A stretch of 64,000 nt of DNA from Echinicola vietnamensis DSM 17526 (GCF_000325705.1 NC_019904.1:3846001-3910000), one strand, 5' to 3'; shown: positions 35,877 through 45,265, counted from the stretch's first letter. Translations and numbers: made by a program. The notes: generated by a model from the letters alone, not told the origin.

Positions 35877-37298
35877 ATGAAAGAGATTGTAGAAGTGGTG
35901 AATAATTTGGTGTGGAGCAATGCCCTTATCGGATTGTGTTTGGCTGCAGGCGTTTACTTTTCGATCAGGACCCGATTCCTGCAAGTGACTTACCTGAAGG
36001 AAATGTTCCGCTTGCTCTTCAGGGGCGAATCATCCGAAAAAGGTGTTTCATCTTTCCAAGCTTTTGCCATTGCCATTTCTGGAAGGGTCGGTACAGGGAA
36101 TATTGCAGGTGTGGCGATGGCCATTGCCATGGGAGGCCCCGGAGCCATCTTTTGGATGTGGGTCATTGCCTTTTTGGGTGGTGCTTCCGCCTTTGTGGAA
36201 TCGACCCTGGGACAGGTCTATAAAGAAGTAAACGAGGGCCAATACCGCGGAGGTCCGGCCTATTATATCGAAAAAGGATTAGGAGTAAAATGGTATGCGA
36301 TGCTATTTGCCTTTGCCACCATCATCAGCATGACCCTGTTGATGCCCGGGGTACAGAGCAACAGCATAGCCCTCAGCGTGCAGAATGCCTTCGGCGTGCC
36401 CGTGGAATATACCGGTATGGTCATTACTTTTTTTCTGGGATTGATCATTATCGGTGGGGTAAAACGGATCTCGAAAGTAGCCGAAGTGGTGGTGCCTTTT
36501 ATGGCTGCTGCCTATATTTTGATGGCCATGGTCATCATCGGCTCCAATATCACCGAAGTACCGGCGGTTTTGACCTTGATCGTAAAATCCGCTTTTAATC
36601 TGGAGGCAGCTTTCAGTGGGGTTTTTGGGATGGCCATCGCGTGGGGAGTTAAACGCGGCATCTATTCGAATGAAGCAGGACAGGGCACCGCGCCGCATGC
36701 TGCTGCAGCGGCAGAGGTGAGCCATCCCGCCAAACAGGGGCTCGTTCAGGCTTTTTCAGTCTATGTGGACACGTTGTTCGTCTGCACGGCCACGGCATTG
36801 ATGATACTTTTTACAGGGCAATTCAATGTCGTCAACCCGGAAGGCGGGTTTATCAAAGAAAATTTACCCGGTGTGGAAGTGGGACCTGAATACACGCAGT
36901 ACGCCGTGGCCACGCATTTCCCTGATCTGGGGAGTGGATTTGTAGCGATTTCATTACTGTTTTTTGCCTTTACCACCATAATGGCCTATTACTACATCGC
37001 AGAAACCAACTTAAGTTATCTCAACCGTTTCAAGCACCGTGCGTGGAGTTTATGGGCGTTGAGGGTCATGATTTTGGCTGCTACGTTTTATGGCACCATT
37101 AAAACCGCCAAGGTCGCCTGGATGCTGGGAGATATCGGGGTGGGCCTGATGGCTTGGCTAAACGTCATCGCGATCGTATTGTTGAGAAAACCGGCCATGA
37201 AGACTTTTAATGACTACAGAAAGCAACTTAAAGCTGGAAAAGATCCCGTTTTCAAAGCCAAGGAAGCTGGAGTGGACAATGCGGACTTTTGGAAGTAA
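35877..37298 (+). CDS. Sodium:alanine (AGCS family) symporter
   Basis: 473 residues, about eleven membrane segments. The signature GRVGTGNIAGVAMAIAMGGPGAIFWMW is the AGCS family motif, followed by ESTLGQVYKE, YRGGPAYYIEKGLG, RGIYSNEAGQGTAPHAAAAAEVSHPAKQG and a C-terminal helix bundle. It takes up alanine or glycine with sodium. Single gene, divergent from ftsX (263 bases between), followed by the 37-39 kb repeat field. Confidence 0.92.
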   Translation: MKEIVEVVNNLVWSNALIGLCLAAGVYFSIRTRFLQVTYLKEMFRLLFRGESSEKGVSSFQAFAIAISGRVGTGNIAGVAMAIAMGGPGAIFWMWVIAFLGGASAFVESTLGQVYKEVNEGQYRGGPAYYIEKGLGVKWYAMLFAFATIISMTLLMPGVQSNSIALSVQNAFGVPVEYTGMVITFFLGLIIIGGVKRISKVAEVVVPFMAAAYILMAMVIIGSNITEVPAVLTLIVKSAFNLEAAFSGVFGMAIAWGVKRGIYSNEAGQGTAPHAAAAAEVSHPAKQGLVQAFSVYVDTLFVCTATALMILFTGQFNVVNPEGGFIKENLPGVEVGPEYTQYAVATHFPDLGSGFVAISLLFFAFTTIMAYYYIAETNLSYLNRFKHRAWSLWALRVMILAATFYGTIKTAKVAWMLGDIGVGLMAWLNVIAIVLLRKPAMKTFNDYRKQLKAGKDPVFKAKEAGVDNADFWK

Positions 37299-37679
37299 TG
37301 GTCCCTTAAGACGCGGTGAGGAAACAACGAAGGGATCTCGGCATTTGGAAAAGAGGTTACGACTTCATTTGGCTGTCGCTTGGTTTGTAATGAGGTGGAT
37401 GAAACCGTCATCGCGAACGAAATGGTGATGAAGTGAGGTGATCTGTTCTTTTAAAGAATAGAGGGGCAGGTCATATTTCTGGAGGGTGATAAATTACGTT
37501 ATTTATCTGTGGTTTTACCATTAAGTAAACTGCCGGTCCCCAACTTTTACGCTTGTTCAAGAATAGGCCACTTCGTCAATTTTCCACGCACTGATGGACT
37601 CAAGGAAGCTATTCTCACTTGAACTTTTAAAAAAACCAGCTACTCCCGGATCAAGCAGAAAAGATGGGGGGTGGCCTAT

Positions 37680-37960
37680 TTTGATGGGTAAATATGTTCT
37701 TCGCCACCTTTGGTTGCTATTTGGCCACGGATGAACGCTGATAAACACAGATAGGATGCTTAAGGCGTTGCAAATCCGTGGTATGGTGTATGATGTAACC
37801 TCGAAAGTTAGCCCCAATAGGGGCGGCACATTCATAGCCATGGGTGAAGCCCATGGTAAATTACCCCCTTCAACGTTTTCCGTTTTAGCCGCATTGACCA
37901 CCCTATTCTCCACCACTTCCCGCTAAAACCCATTCGAGCGGATGGAGGAAAAGCATCGTT
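37680..37960. repeat. Dispersed repeat copy in the 37-39 kb field
   Basis: Begins near TGGCCTATTTTGATGGGTAA, carries the GCCACGGATGAAC phrase and continues into a CCATGGGTGAAGCCCATGG palindrome and the CCGTTTTAGCCGCATTGACC segment. Related to 38570-38830 and 39460-39730. No gene supported. The reading frames are repeat by-products. Confidence 0.75.
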
Positions 37961-38040
37961 TTAGGGGATCAAGCAGAAAAGATGGGGGGGTAGCCTGTTT
38001 CGATGGGTAAATGTTCTTCGCCACCTTTGGTTGCTATTTG

Positions 38041-38928
38041 GCCACGGATGAACACTGATGTGCACAGATAGGATGCTTAAACCATTGCAAATCTGTGTTG
38101 ATCCCTTTTATCCGTGACTTGAAATGAGATTAACATTTACCTGGGACATGCATTTGGCTATGAAGAGGGTTCCTCGGCAAAGCTTGGCTTCTTCCGGTTC
38201 AGATCAGAAATATTCCTTGATCCCAATTAGCATCAGGACGGTGTTTACCGAAGTGCTGAGCTAGGCTTTCAGCCTGAAAAGGAAGAGATTATGGCGACTA
38301 CACCCCAAGGCCTTGCCTTGGGCTAGGATGATGAAAGGCTTTCAGCCTTCGGTTCCTGCATGGGTTTTGGGGACTGGCAGGTGGCCAAATGGTAATACCA
38401 CGCATAAATAAGCAAGCCGCAACCTCCCATATTCACCCAGTGGATGCTGCAATCTAGGCCTAAAGGAAAATAATTCTTAGTGCCTTTGAGCCTTGGTGGC
38501 TATCATTGTTCCGATAACCAAAGAAACTTATCGCCTCCAATAATATAGGTTGATCCACCAATGTATTTACCACCTTTGGTTGCGCTTTGCCACGGATGAA
38601 CGCTGATAAACACAGATAGGATGCTTAAGAAATGGCAAATCCCTGGTATCGTGTATAATGTAACCTCGAAAGCCAGCCCCAGAGGGGCGACACATTCATA
38701 GCCATAGGTGAAGCCCATGGTAAATTACCCCCTTCAACGTTTTCCGTTTTAGCCGCATTGACCGCCCTATTCTCCACCAGTTCCCGCTAAAACCCATTCG
38801 TGCGGATGGAGGAAAAGCATCGTTTTAGCGGTGTGAAATTTTCTTTCATAAGACCATGTCGAAAATTATCACCCAGAAATATTGCTTGATCCATTATACC
38901 TGCGCTTGCCATCTTTGGTTGCTATTTG
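38041..38928. repeat. Tandem duplication, first copy (888-bp period)
   Basis: GCCACGGATGAACACTGATG starts here and again at 38929, and the two copies can be followed base for base with few changes (e.g. CCGGTTC versus CAGTTC). The unit contains two copies of the GCCACGGATGAAC phrase and ends with AGAAATATTGCTTGATCC. Confidence 0.9.
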
Positions 38929-39778
38929 GCCACGGATGAACACTGATGTGCACAGATAGGATGCTTAAACCATTGCAAATCTGTGTTGACCCCTTTTATC
39001 CGTGACTTGAAATGAGATTAACATTTACCTGGGACATGCCTTTGGCTATGAAGAGGGTTCCTCGGCAAAGCTTGGCTTCTTCCAGTTCAGATCAGAAATA
39101 TTCCTTGATCCCAATTAGCATCAGGACGGTGTTTACCGAAGTGCTGAGCTAGGCTTTCAGCCTGAAAAGGAAGAGATTATGGCGACTACACCCCAAGGCC
39201 TTGCCTTGGGCTAGGATGATGAAAGGCTTTCAGCCTTCGGTTCCTGCATGGGTTTTGGGGACTGGCAGGTGGCCAAATGGTAATACCACGCATAAATAAG
39301 CAAGCCGCAACCTCCCATATTCACCCAGTGGATGCTGCAATCTAGGCCTAAAGGAAAATAATTCTTAGTGCCTTTGAGCCTTGGTGGCTATCATTGTTCC
39401 GATAACCAAAGAAATTTATCGCCTCCAATAATATAGGTTGATCCACCAATGTATTTACCACCTTTGGTTGCGCTTTGCCACGGATGAACGCTGATAAACA
39501 CAGATAGGATGCTTAAGAAATGGCAAATCCCTGGTATCGTGTATAATGTAACCTCGAAAGCCAGCCCCAGAGGGGCGACACATTCATAGCCATGGGTGAA
39601 GTCCATGGTAAATTACCCCATTCAACGTTTTCCGTTTTAGCCGCATTGACCGCCCTATTCTCCATGACTTCCCGCTAAAACCCATTCGAGCGGATGGAGG
39701 AAAAGCATCGTTTTAGCGGTTTGAAATTTTCTTTTGTAAGACCATGTCGAAAATCATCCCCCAGAAATATTGCTTGAT
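38929..39778. repeat. Tandem duplication, second copy
   Basis: Follows the first copy directly and stops at AATATTGCTTGATCC, 2 bases before the stop codon of the VOC gene. The 71-codon minus frames in the two copies differ only by a residue or two because of the duplication, not selection. No gene is supported. Confidence 0.88.
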
Positions 39779-39780
39779 CC

Positions 39781-40170
39781 CTACTCCCAAATTCCCTTCG
39801 GGACGATTTCCAAGACATGCCCAAAGGGATCTTCAAAATAGCAGCTTTCCAATCCGTCTTTCCACTCTTGTTCGTGGGTGATGATGATGCCTTGCTCGAT
39901 CAAGGCTGCTTTGCTTTCGGGATAAGCACTGGCTTCTACCTCAAAGGCAATGTGTTGTTTGCCATGGGCAAAATGGGGCGGCAGCACTTGTTCGTTTTGG
40001 GTAGTTTCCGGGACAAAGCACAGCAGGACGGAGGTGCCACACCTGAAAAAAATATGCCGGCCTTTCTCCTTGGAAATCACCGGCATCTTAAGTTTTTTAT
40101 GATAGAAATCTTCTGCCTGATCCAGGTCAGGGATATAAAGACACGTTTCTTTTATTTGTGAAAATTCCAT
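39781..40170 (-). CDS. VOC-superfamily (glyoxalase/dioxygenase-type) protein
   Basis: 129 residues with two beta-alpha-beta-beta-beta modules: KETCLYIPDLDQAEDFYHKKLKMP and QHIAFEVEASAYPESKAALIEQG, closing YFEDPFGHVLEIVPKG with the metal-ligand Glu. The fold supports lyase, isomerase or antibiotic-binding roles. The substrate cannot be told. Monocistronic. Its 3' end abuts the repeat field, whose last bases sit 2 bases from its stop. Confidence 0.85.
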   Translation of the reverse strand: MEFSQIKETCLYIPDLDQAEDFYHKKLKMPVISKEKGRHIFFRCGTSVLLCFVPETTQNEQVLPPHFAHGKQHIAFEVEASAYPESKAALIEQGIIITHEQEWKDGLESCYFEDPFGHVLEIVPKGIWE

Positions 40171-40243
40171 AACGTGAAGATAACCAAAACGATGGGATTT
40201 TCATCAACCACATCCTGATGCAAAGCCTTATCGCATTAAGGGA

Positions 40244-41470
40244 TTAACCTAAATGGACATTTTCCAGCTTTTGGATGCTGTCAAGGATGCGTTCTTGACG
40301 GACGGAGCCGTTAAGTGCGATTATGGAAACGTTATTGGCTTCTATGGCAGGAAGGTGTTTGATTAGATCTTCTGTAGCGAGCGTGCAGATCGACCAGTAC
40401 CGTTCTTGGGCCTGATGGATGGTGGCTTGCCCGATCAGTGGGGCCAGCGCATCAGCAGTGTCAGCACTGACGATGACTTCCAAGGATGCGGTGAGCGGTT
40501 TTTCGCGCTTGATTTTCGCTCCTTGCAGTTTGTCATAGCTATAGGCGTAGCCTTTTATGGCTTTGGTCAGGTCCGCATAAACGGAAGCGCCCGTGGGCAG
40601 ACTGCCTGCACCTTTTCCTTGAAAAAACTGCTCACCCAAATTGTGGGAAGTGACTTTTGCTGCATTGTATTCATTTTCTACCAAGAACAATGGATCACTT
40701 TCTCCCACCAAAGCGGGGAGGATATACATGCTCAATCCGTCTTGGCTCCTTTGTACCGTGGCGATCAGCTTGATCTTCAGGCCAAGGGACTTGGCCAAGG
40801 CCACATCCTCTGCATGAACATGCTGTACCCCAATGGTCAGGATTTCATTTTCAGGAATGTACCTTCCAAAGGCATGGAGGCTAAGGATGGTCAATTTGCT
40901 GCTGACATCGCTTCCATTAATGTCCAAGGTAGGATCTGCTTCGGCAAAGCCTTTTTCCTGTGCCAGCTTTACGGCATCCGACAGGCTGAGGTCATCCTGG
41001 AACAACCGGGAAAGGATGTAGTTTGACGAACCGTTGAGGATGCCTTGGAGCTTGCTGATGTGATCACCCGCAAAATGGCAATCGAGGCACGTGATGATCG
41101 GAATGCCTGCGGCGGCAGAGGCTTCATAGAGAAGACTGCCTCCATAGCTTTTCTCCAATTCCAGTAGCTCAGGAAGGTGGGCGGCAAGCATCTTTTTATT
41201 GGCAGAGATGACCTTCTTTCCTGATTTCAACAGGCTGCTGACATAATCATAGGCCTGAATGGGATCAGAGATCAGCTCTATTCCAATGTCATGCGGGGTG
41301 TTTAAAATGTCCTTTGGGTCAAAGGATAATTGGAGCGAATGGGGCCTTTCTTTATTCTTATTTTGTACGACAATCGTTTCGGGCAGAAGCGATGGGCGGT
41401 CATTTTTAGCGATTTCATAATAGCCTTGTCCGACCACTCCAAAGCCAAACAGTCCAATGCGGTTAGTCAT
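40244..41470 (-). CDS. hom: Homoserine dehydrogenase
   Basis: 408 residues, monofunctional. NAD(P)-binding GLFGFGVVGQGYYEIA, the KSGKKVISANKKMLAAH loop, SLLYEASAAAGIPIITCL, LQGILNGSSNYILSRLF and KGFAEADPTLDINGSDVSSKL are all present. It reduces aspartate semialdehyde to homoserine, feeding methionine and threonine. The start overlaps the metX stop by 8 bases, so it is translated with metX. Both lie under the SAM-I riboswitch upstream of metX. Confidence 0.92.
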   Translation of the reverse strand: MTNRIGLFGFGVVGQGYYEIAKNDRPSLLPETIVVQNKNKERPHSLQLSFDPKDILNTPHDIGIELISDPIQAYDYVSSLLKSGKKVISANKKMLAAHLPELLELEKSYGGSLLYEASAAAGIPIITCLDCHFAGDHISKLQGILNGSSNYILSRLFQDDLSLSDAVKLAQEKGFAEADPTLDINGSDVSSKLTILSLHAFGRYIPENEILTIGVQHVHAEDVALAKSLGLKIKLIATVQRSQDGLSMYILPALVGESDPLFLVENEYNAAKVTSHNLGEQFFQGKGAGSLPTGASVYADLTKAIKGYAYSYDKLQGAKIKREKPLTASLEVIVSADTADALAPLIGQATIHQAQERYWSICTLATEDLIKHLPAIEANNVSIIALNGSVRQERILDSIQKLENVHLG

Positions 41471-42518
41471 TGTTTTCCAAGTAAAAAGATGTTAGAATAT
41501 AATTTAATTGTTCGTTTTCTACCAAAAAGGCATCATGTCCATAGATGGAAGAAATCTCTCTGTAGGTGCCGTTAGGGACATTTTTGCTGATAAACTGGGA
41601 CTCTTCTTTGGTAAACAGCAAATCGGTATTGATGCCGATAGAGAGCACTTTTGCTTTGATTGCTGACAGGGCTTTGGCGGTTCCTCCTCTGCCTCTGCCC
41701 AGGTCATGGCTGTCCATGGCTTTGGTGAGTACCCAGTAGGAGAGGGCATTGAAGCGGTTGGAAAGCTTTTGACCTTGGTAGCGCAAATACGAACTTACCC
41801 GAAAGTGATCCGTTTTTTCTTCTGTTTCAGCTTGGCTGGCATGAAAGATATCTTGGTGCCGGTAGCTGAGCATTCCGATGGCACGAGCTGCTTCCAAGCC
41901 TTTTTTGCCGGCGTCCGGTGAGTTCTGTCCCCAGGTGCTATCGGATTCTATGGCCATTCTTTGGGCTTCATTAAAGCCAATGGTCCACGGGGAAGTCTTG
42001 GCATTGGAAGCGACAATGATGGTCTTTTTCACTTGCTCCTGTAGGTTATATGACCATTCCAAGGCGACTTGTCCACCAAGCGAGCCCCCGATGATGGTGT
42101 CAATTTGCTGGATACCCAAATGTTGCCGCAACCGGTCAAAGGCCTTGGCCATGTCCCGGGTGGAGAGGTTTGGGAAATCGTAATAATACGGTTTGCCGGT
42201 TTTGGGATTATCGCTAAGGGGCTGGGTAGAGCCATAGCAAGATCCTAGCAGGTTAGCACAGACAATAAAATATTTGGTAGGGTCAAAAAACTTGTCTTCT
42301 CCCACGAGACCACTCCACCATTCGTGTACATTGGCGTCGCCGGTAAGCGCATGCAAGATCCAGATGACATTGTCTTTTTTAGGCGTCAAATGCCCTTGAG
42401 TGGTATAGCTAATCTCAAATCCTGGTAGTGATTCTCCTGATTCGAGATTTAATTCCTCTTCACAGTGGAATGTTTCCTGTGTCATATCGGTAATCAGATA
42501 CGGTGATGTTAGATTCAT
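41463..42518 (-). CDS. metX: Homoserine O-acetyltransferase MetX
   Basis: 351 residues, alpha/beta hydrolase fold. HALTGDANVHEWWSG, ANLLGSCYGSTQP, the nucleophile elbow IIGGSLGGQ (Ser146) and the late SIYGHDAFLVE (catalytic His) are visible. It acetylates homoserine, the first committed step to methionine. First gene of metX-hom. The 5' leader of about 360 bases carries a SAM-I riboswitch and a Met/Cys-rich leader ORF, so methionine control of transcription is likely. Confidence 0.93.
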   Translation of the reverse strand: MNLTSPYLITDMTQETFHCEEELNLESGESLPGFEISYTTQGHLTPKKDNVIWILHALTGDANVHEWWSGLVGEDKFFDPTKYFIVCANLLGSCYGSTQPLSDNPKTGKPYYYDFPNLSTRDMAKAFDRLRQHLGIQQIDTIIGGSLGGQVALEWSYNLQEQVKKTIIVASNAKTSPWTIGFNEAQRMAIESDSTWGQNSPDAGKKGLEAARAIGMLSYRHQDIFHASQAETEEKTDHFRVSSYLRYQGQKLSNRFNALSYWVLTKAMDSHDLGRGRGGTAKALSAIKAKVLSIGINTDLLFTKEESQFISKNVPNGTYREISSIYGHDAFLVENEQLNYILTSFYLENND

Positions 42519-42589
42519 TTTACTCTTTGTTTAGCGTTGACTTCGGCCAACTGGGATCATCAAGAATGGGAATAAAAGCAAGTAAAGAC

Positions 42590-42602
42590 GCCCGAAACGG
42601 GC
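42590..42602 (-). terminator. Candidate attenuator hairpin upstream of metX
   Basis: GCCCG-TTT-CGGGC on the minus strand begins 15 bases past the stop of the leader ORF and is followed by a weak T-rich stretch (GTCTTTACTTGCTTTTATT). Stem length is modest, so this may be a pause or attenuator rather than a strong terminator. Confidence 0.4.
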
Positions 42603-42617
42603 AAAATAGGAGGGTGC

Positions 42618-42734
42618 TTAGTTGCACATGCACATTCGTTGATGCAAGGCACTTTCCCTTTGGATAAAAATTAATTCGATGATGCTTTGTGTGTGAAGTT
42701 GTATTGCTGTGTGTATCCTTTTTATAAAATTCAT
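42618..42734 (-). CDS. Putative 38-residue leader peptide upstream of metX
   Basis: ATG at 42734, stop at 42618. The frame starts MNFIKRIHTAIQLHTQ and ends HQRMCMCN. Two Met and two Cys in the last six residues, directly before a hairpin and the metX start, is the layout of an amino-acid-responsive leader peptide. It lies between the SAM-I riboswitch (42764-42855) and metX, so two sensors could act in series. Seen: frame, residues and position. Inferred: attenuation function. It could also be a chance frame. Confidence 0.5.
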   Translation of the reverse strand: MNFIKRIHTAIQLHTQSIIELIFIQRESALHQRMCMCN

Positions 42735-42763
42735 TGTTTAAGAATTTATATTTCCAAATGCGG

Positions 42764-42855
42764 ATATTCACATTCGGCAGGAATTGGCACCTTGGATTTT
42801 CCAGGTTGCCAGAGGGTCTACGAGCCTGTCTCTCACCTCTTCTGTATAAATCCTT
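42764..42855 (-). promoter_or_regulatory. SAM-I (S-box) riboswitch
   Basis: On the minus strand the RNA reads AGAAGAGGTGAGAGACAGGC (GAGA-GAC core), then GACCCTCTGGCAACC, then CAAGGTGCCAATTCCTGCCG. These are the conserved S-box segments: the K-turn side, the GGCAACC strand of P3 and the GGTGCCAATTCC of J3/4 and P4. It precedes metX-hom, the expected target. P1 pairs bases near 42855 with bases near 42764. Confidence 0.88.
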
Positions 42856-42881
42856 GTACTTTTAAAAAGTAAAGGATAGCA

Positions 42882-42912
42882 CAAAGTAACAATCCAATTT
42901 TTGAATTTGCAA
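42882..42912 (-). promoter_or_regulatory. Promoter of the metX-hom operon
   Basis: Minus strand: TTG (42912-42910), 20 bases, then TTACTTTG (42889-42882). This is one base off the Bacteroidota consensus -7 element TAnnTTTG. It sits 27 bases before the riboswitch. Confidence 0.6.
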
Positions 42913-43071
42913 GTATTCGAAAAAGAGTTTTTTAAAAATTAAAGCGATCATAAAACCCTATAAAATCGATAGAGAATACTGTTTTTAGGTTTCTGGCTCA
43001 AAGGATATACCGAAAAGCGTAATTAGAAGGGGTGTTGAGCCGAAAGGTATCGAAAGCGTTTTGCAAGGTAT

Positions 43072-43105
43072 AAAAAAAGGTGGCTGAGGACATCAGCACA
43101 CCTTT
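43072..43105 (-). terminator. Intrinsic terminator after the propeller-like lipoprotein gene
   Basis: AAAGGTG-GCTGA paired with TCAGC-a-CACCTTT (one bulge). On the minus strand it is followed by TTTTTTTATACC. It lies 75 bases past the stop at 43180. Confidence 0.8.
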
Positions 43106-43179
43106 AGAAGTAGTAGAGTAAGTAGTTTCTTAATATTGTTTGACCTGCGATCAAATCGCGTATGGATTAGGTGATGGGT

Positions 43180-44202
43180 TTAATCTTCATAGTAATAAAC
43201 GGCAGATGCACCTGCTACGTCTTGGCTAAAGGCTGGTGAAGGGTTGCCGTTGGTGGAGAAGTAATCATATACCAATACTCTACCGCCTCCATTTGCTCTT
43301 TCGGCGACGAAGATCATTTTGCTGTCTTCGCTGTAGGCCACATCTACTGGATTGCCCAACATGGTGTTGTTACCTTCTATCCGGGCCTGCGCAGCCATAG
43401 CAATAGTTCCTCCGTCTGTGGTGCCGTTTAGGGTACTGGTGAAGTCAGTAATGATCACCAAGCCACCGTCACTGTCTGAAGAGGCATCACCAATGTCGGT
43501 GAGGACCATCAGGTCATCTTCCATGGAATAGGTCAACCCGTGTGTTCTGCCCAGACCTTCGATGGTCACACGCTTATCGGGGCTGATCATGCCGTCTGTA
43601 TTGGCCATGAAGTTGTTGAACACTGCCAAGTCAGCGGTTTTGTCCACGACGGCATAGAGCGTATTGCCCTCTAGGTGAATGCCCCAAAGTGCAAAGTCCA
43701 CTTCATAAGTGTTTTGTAGCGTGAAGCCGTTGTTGGTTTTCTGATAGACATATAAGCTGCTTTGGTTGCCATTTGCCTCTACAGGTGACTCTGCCACGAC
43801 GACCATATCATTCATGACGGCTATTTCGCGTCCACTGACAAAAGTCCCCGATCCGGATAGTCCCAAAGAAATGGACAGGCCGTTATCCATCTTGGCCGCC
43901 ATGATATCAGCATAAACATTCAGGGAATTGTCTGATCGAACCAACTGGATGATTTCGTCATTTTTATCATCGTAGTAGATGCCGTCAGCATCCGCTCCTG
44001 CTGAAGCAAAGGTACTGCTGCTGACATCGGATGACGAGAAATCCATGACCGTGATCATGCCGCTGGTATTGCTGGAAACAAATAACGATGCCACATCGTT
44101 TTCGGGCATGTCCATGTCCTCATCATTGTCACAGGCAAAAAAGCCAAATGCGGGTAGTACAATGAGTGTCGTCTTTAAAATAGTGTTTGTTAAAGTTTTC
44201 AT
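43180..44202 (-). CDS. Lipoprotein with beta-propeller-like repeats
   Basis: 340 residues. The signal ends at lipobox FFAC (Cys24), followed by an acidic DNDEDMDMPEND linker. The rest is a run of four-stranded beta units: SLFVSSNTSGMITVMDFSS, ADGIYYDDKNDEIIQLVRSDN, GIHLEGNTLYAVVDKTADLAVF, PVDVAYSEDSKMIFVAERANGGGRVLVYDYF, as in NHL- or YncE-type propellers. A periplasmic or surface binding protein is likely. Single gene with its own terminator. Confidence 0.7.
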   Translation of the reverse strand: MKTLTNTILKTTLIVLPAFGFFACDNDEDMDMPENDVASLFVSSNTSGMITVMDFSSSDVSSSTFASAGADADGIYYDDKNDEIIQLVRSDNSLNVYADIMAAKMDNGLSISLGLSGSGTFVSGREIAVMNDMVVVAESPVEANGNQSSLYVYQKTNNGFTLQNTYEVDFALWGIHLEGNTLYAVVDKTADLAVFNNFMANTDGMISPDKRVTIEGLGRTHGLTYSMEDDLMVLTDIGDASSDSDGGLVIITDFTSTLNGTTDGGTIAMAAQARIEGNNTMLGNPVDVAYSEDSKMIFVAERANGGGRVLVYDYFSTNGNPSPAFSQDVAGASAVYYYED

Positions 44203-44419
44203 AAGATAGTGCGTTGTGATTTATGAAAACTATATACGACCTGGATAGATGAACTGGATCAGCGTAATGGCATCAAAAGTAGATTAAATAGGGAAATATG
44301 TGTGTAAAAGTGACGGAACTTTAAATAAACAACCGGACAATTATTCAAAAAGTGATTACTGTGTGGCGGAAAGCGTTTCAGTATTGGGCGCTTATTAGGA
44401 GCCTACGCTGCATCCGATA

Positions 44420-44935
44420 TGGGACCTGAAGTGAAGTTCCAACCGTGCCACTGGCACACCTTTGGAAGGTTGAGGAGAGAGCTTAAGTTCCTGCGGATGA
44501 ATCTGCAGGTTAAAAAATTTATCGTGCCGCAGGCACTTTGCCCCAATTTGTATATTGGAAACCGCAGTAGCCTATTTTGCCGAATGGCGGAATAGGCTGA
44601 AGAATGAGAATGAGTTGTTGATTTGGATCGTACAAGCCGTCGCAGCTATCTGCTCATGTATAGTGGTTGGCTTGGTTGAGATTACACCCTGAATATGCGT
44701 TGGCAACTGAGCATCTTGCCTAATCCGCCTTTGGCGGAGGGTCATATAGAAGTTGCAGGTGACAACCTGCATCCAAAAATGATTACGGACAAAAGGGTAA
44801 GTTCCGTAGGAACGGCAGATATAAATGCAAATAGGAACATTTTTTTTTAAGTCGTTTGTCCTGGGGAGGAAGCCCATCGCTTTAACAGTATGAAATTTTC
44901 TTTTAAAAGACCATGTCAAAATTAGCTTCTCGGAA
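44420..44935 (-). repeat. Multi-hairpin intergenic repeat, copy 2
   Basis: Reverse-complement copy of 916-1420, with the same order of palindromes (ACCTGCGGAT-type, GTGCC-x-GGCAC, CCGCCAAAGGCGG, TGCAGGTTGTCACCTGCA) and short indels. The 115-codon frame inside is an artefact. Its copy in the other repeat is shifted and differs. The end near 44935 shares AATATTGCTTGATCC with the 38-39 kb repeats. Confidence 0.75.
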
Positions 44936-44983
44936 ATATTGCTTGATCCCCGCTTGATCCGAAATCGGGTTAGTAGATAGGGA

Positions 44984-45022
44984 CAAAAAAAGTCAGGCCG
45001 GGAGTTTTATCCGGCCTGACTT
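44984..45022 (-). terminator. Intrinsic terminator after the THX gene
   Basis: Perfect 12-bp stem AAGTCAGGCCGG/CCGGCCTGACTT, 9-base loop, then TTTTTTT on the minus strand. 23 bases past the THX stop. Confidence 0.9.
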
Positions 45023-45044
45023 CTAATTTTTAGCAATATAAACC

Positions 45045-45167
45045 TTACTTGGTGGCTTGCGATTGCTCTTTTTTCGTAGCGATATTTTGATTTTTTCGTG
45101 GTCTGCTTTTACCAAAGGTTCCGTTGTGGATTTTACCTCTTTTGGATTTCATATCTCCTTTGCCCAT
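45045..45167 (-). CDS. 30S ribosomal protein THX
   Basis: 40 residues: MGKGDMKSKRGKIHNGTFGK followed by SRPRKNQN and a Lys/Gln-rich tail. MGKGD-xKx-RGKI-xx-G-xxG-xxRPRK is the THX (Thx/S31e-like) signature. The protein threads into the head of the 30S subunit in Bacteroidota and some other phyla. A strong terminator follows. It is easily missed because of its length. Confidence 0.85.
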   Translation of the reverse strand: MGKGDMKSKRGKIHNGTFGKSRPRKNQNIATKKEQSQATK

Positions 45168-45265
45168 ATTTTTATGATTTTTACGGTTTAAGAATTTATT
45201 TCATCTATAAATGCTAAGGTAATAGTCATAAAAGAGAACAACAAATGAGCTATGGATAGATCTGT

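Noticed and set aside
38503..39606. Paired 71-codon frames at 38503-38718 and 39391-39606
   Set aside because: Identical because of the 888-bp duplication. Translation has no motif and no start context.
42520..42771. 83-codon minus frame upstream of metX
   Set aside because: Starts inside the SAM-I riboswitch and has no family resemblance. The 38-codon leader ORF is in another frame.
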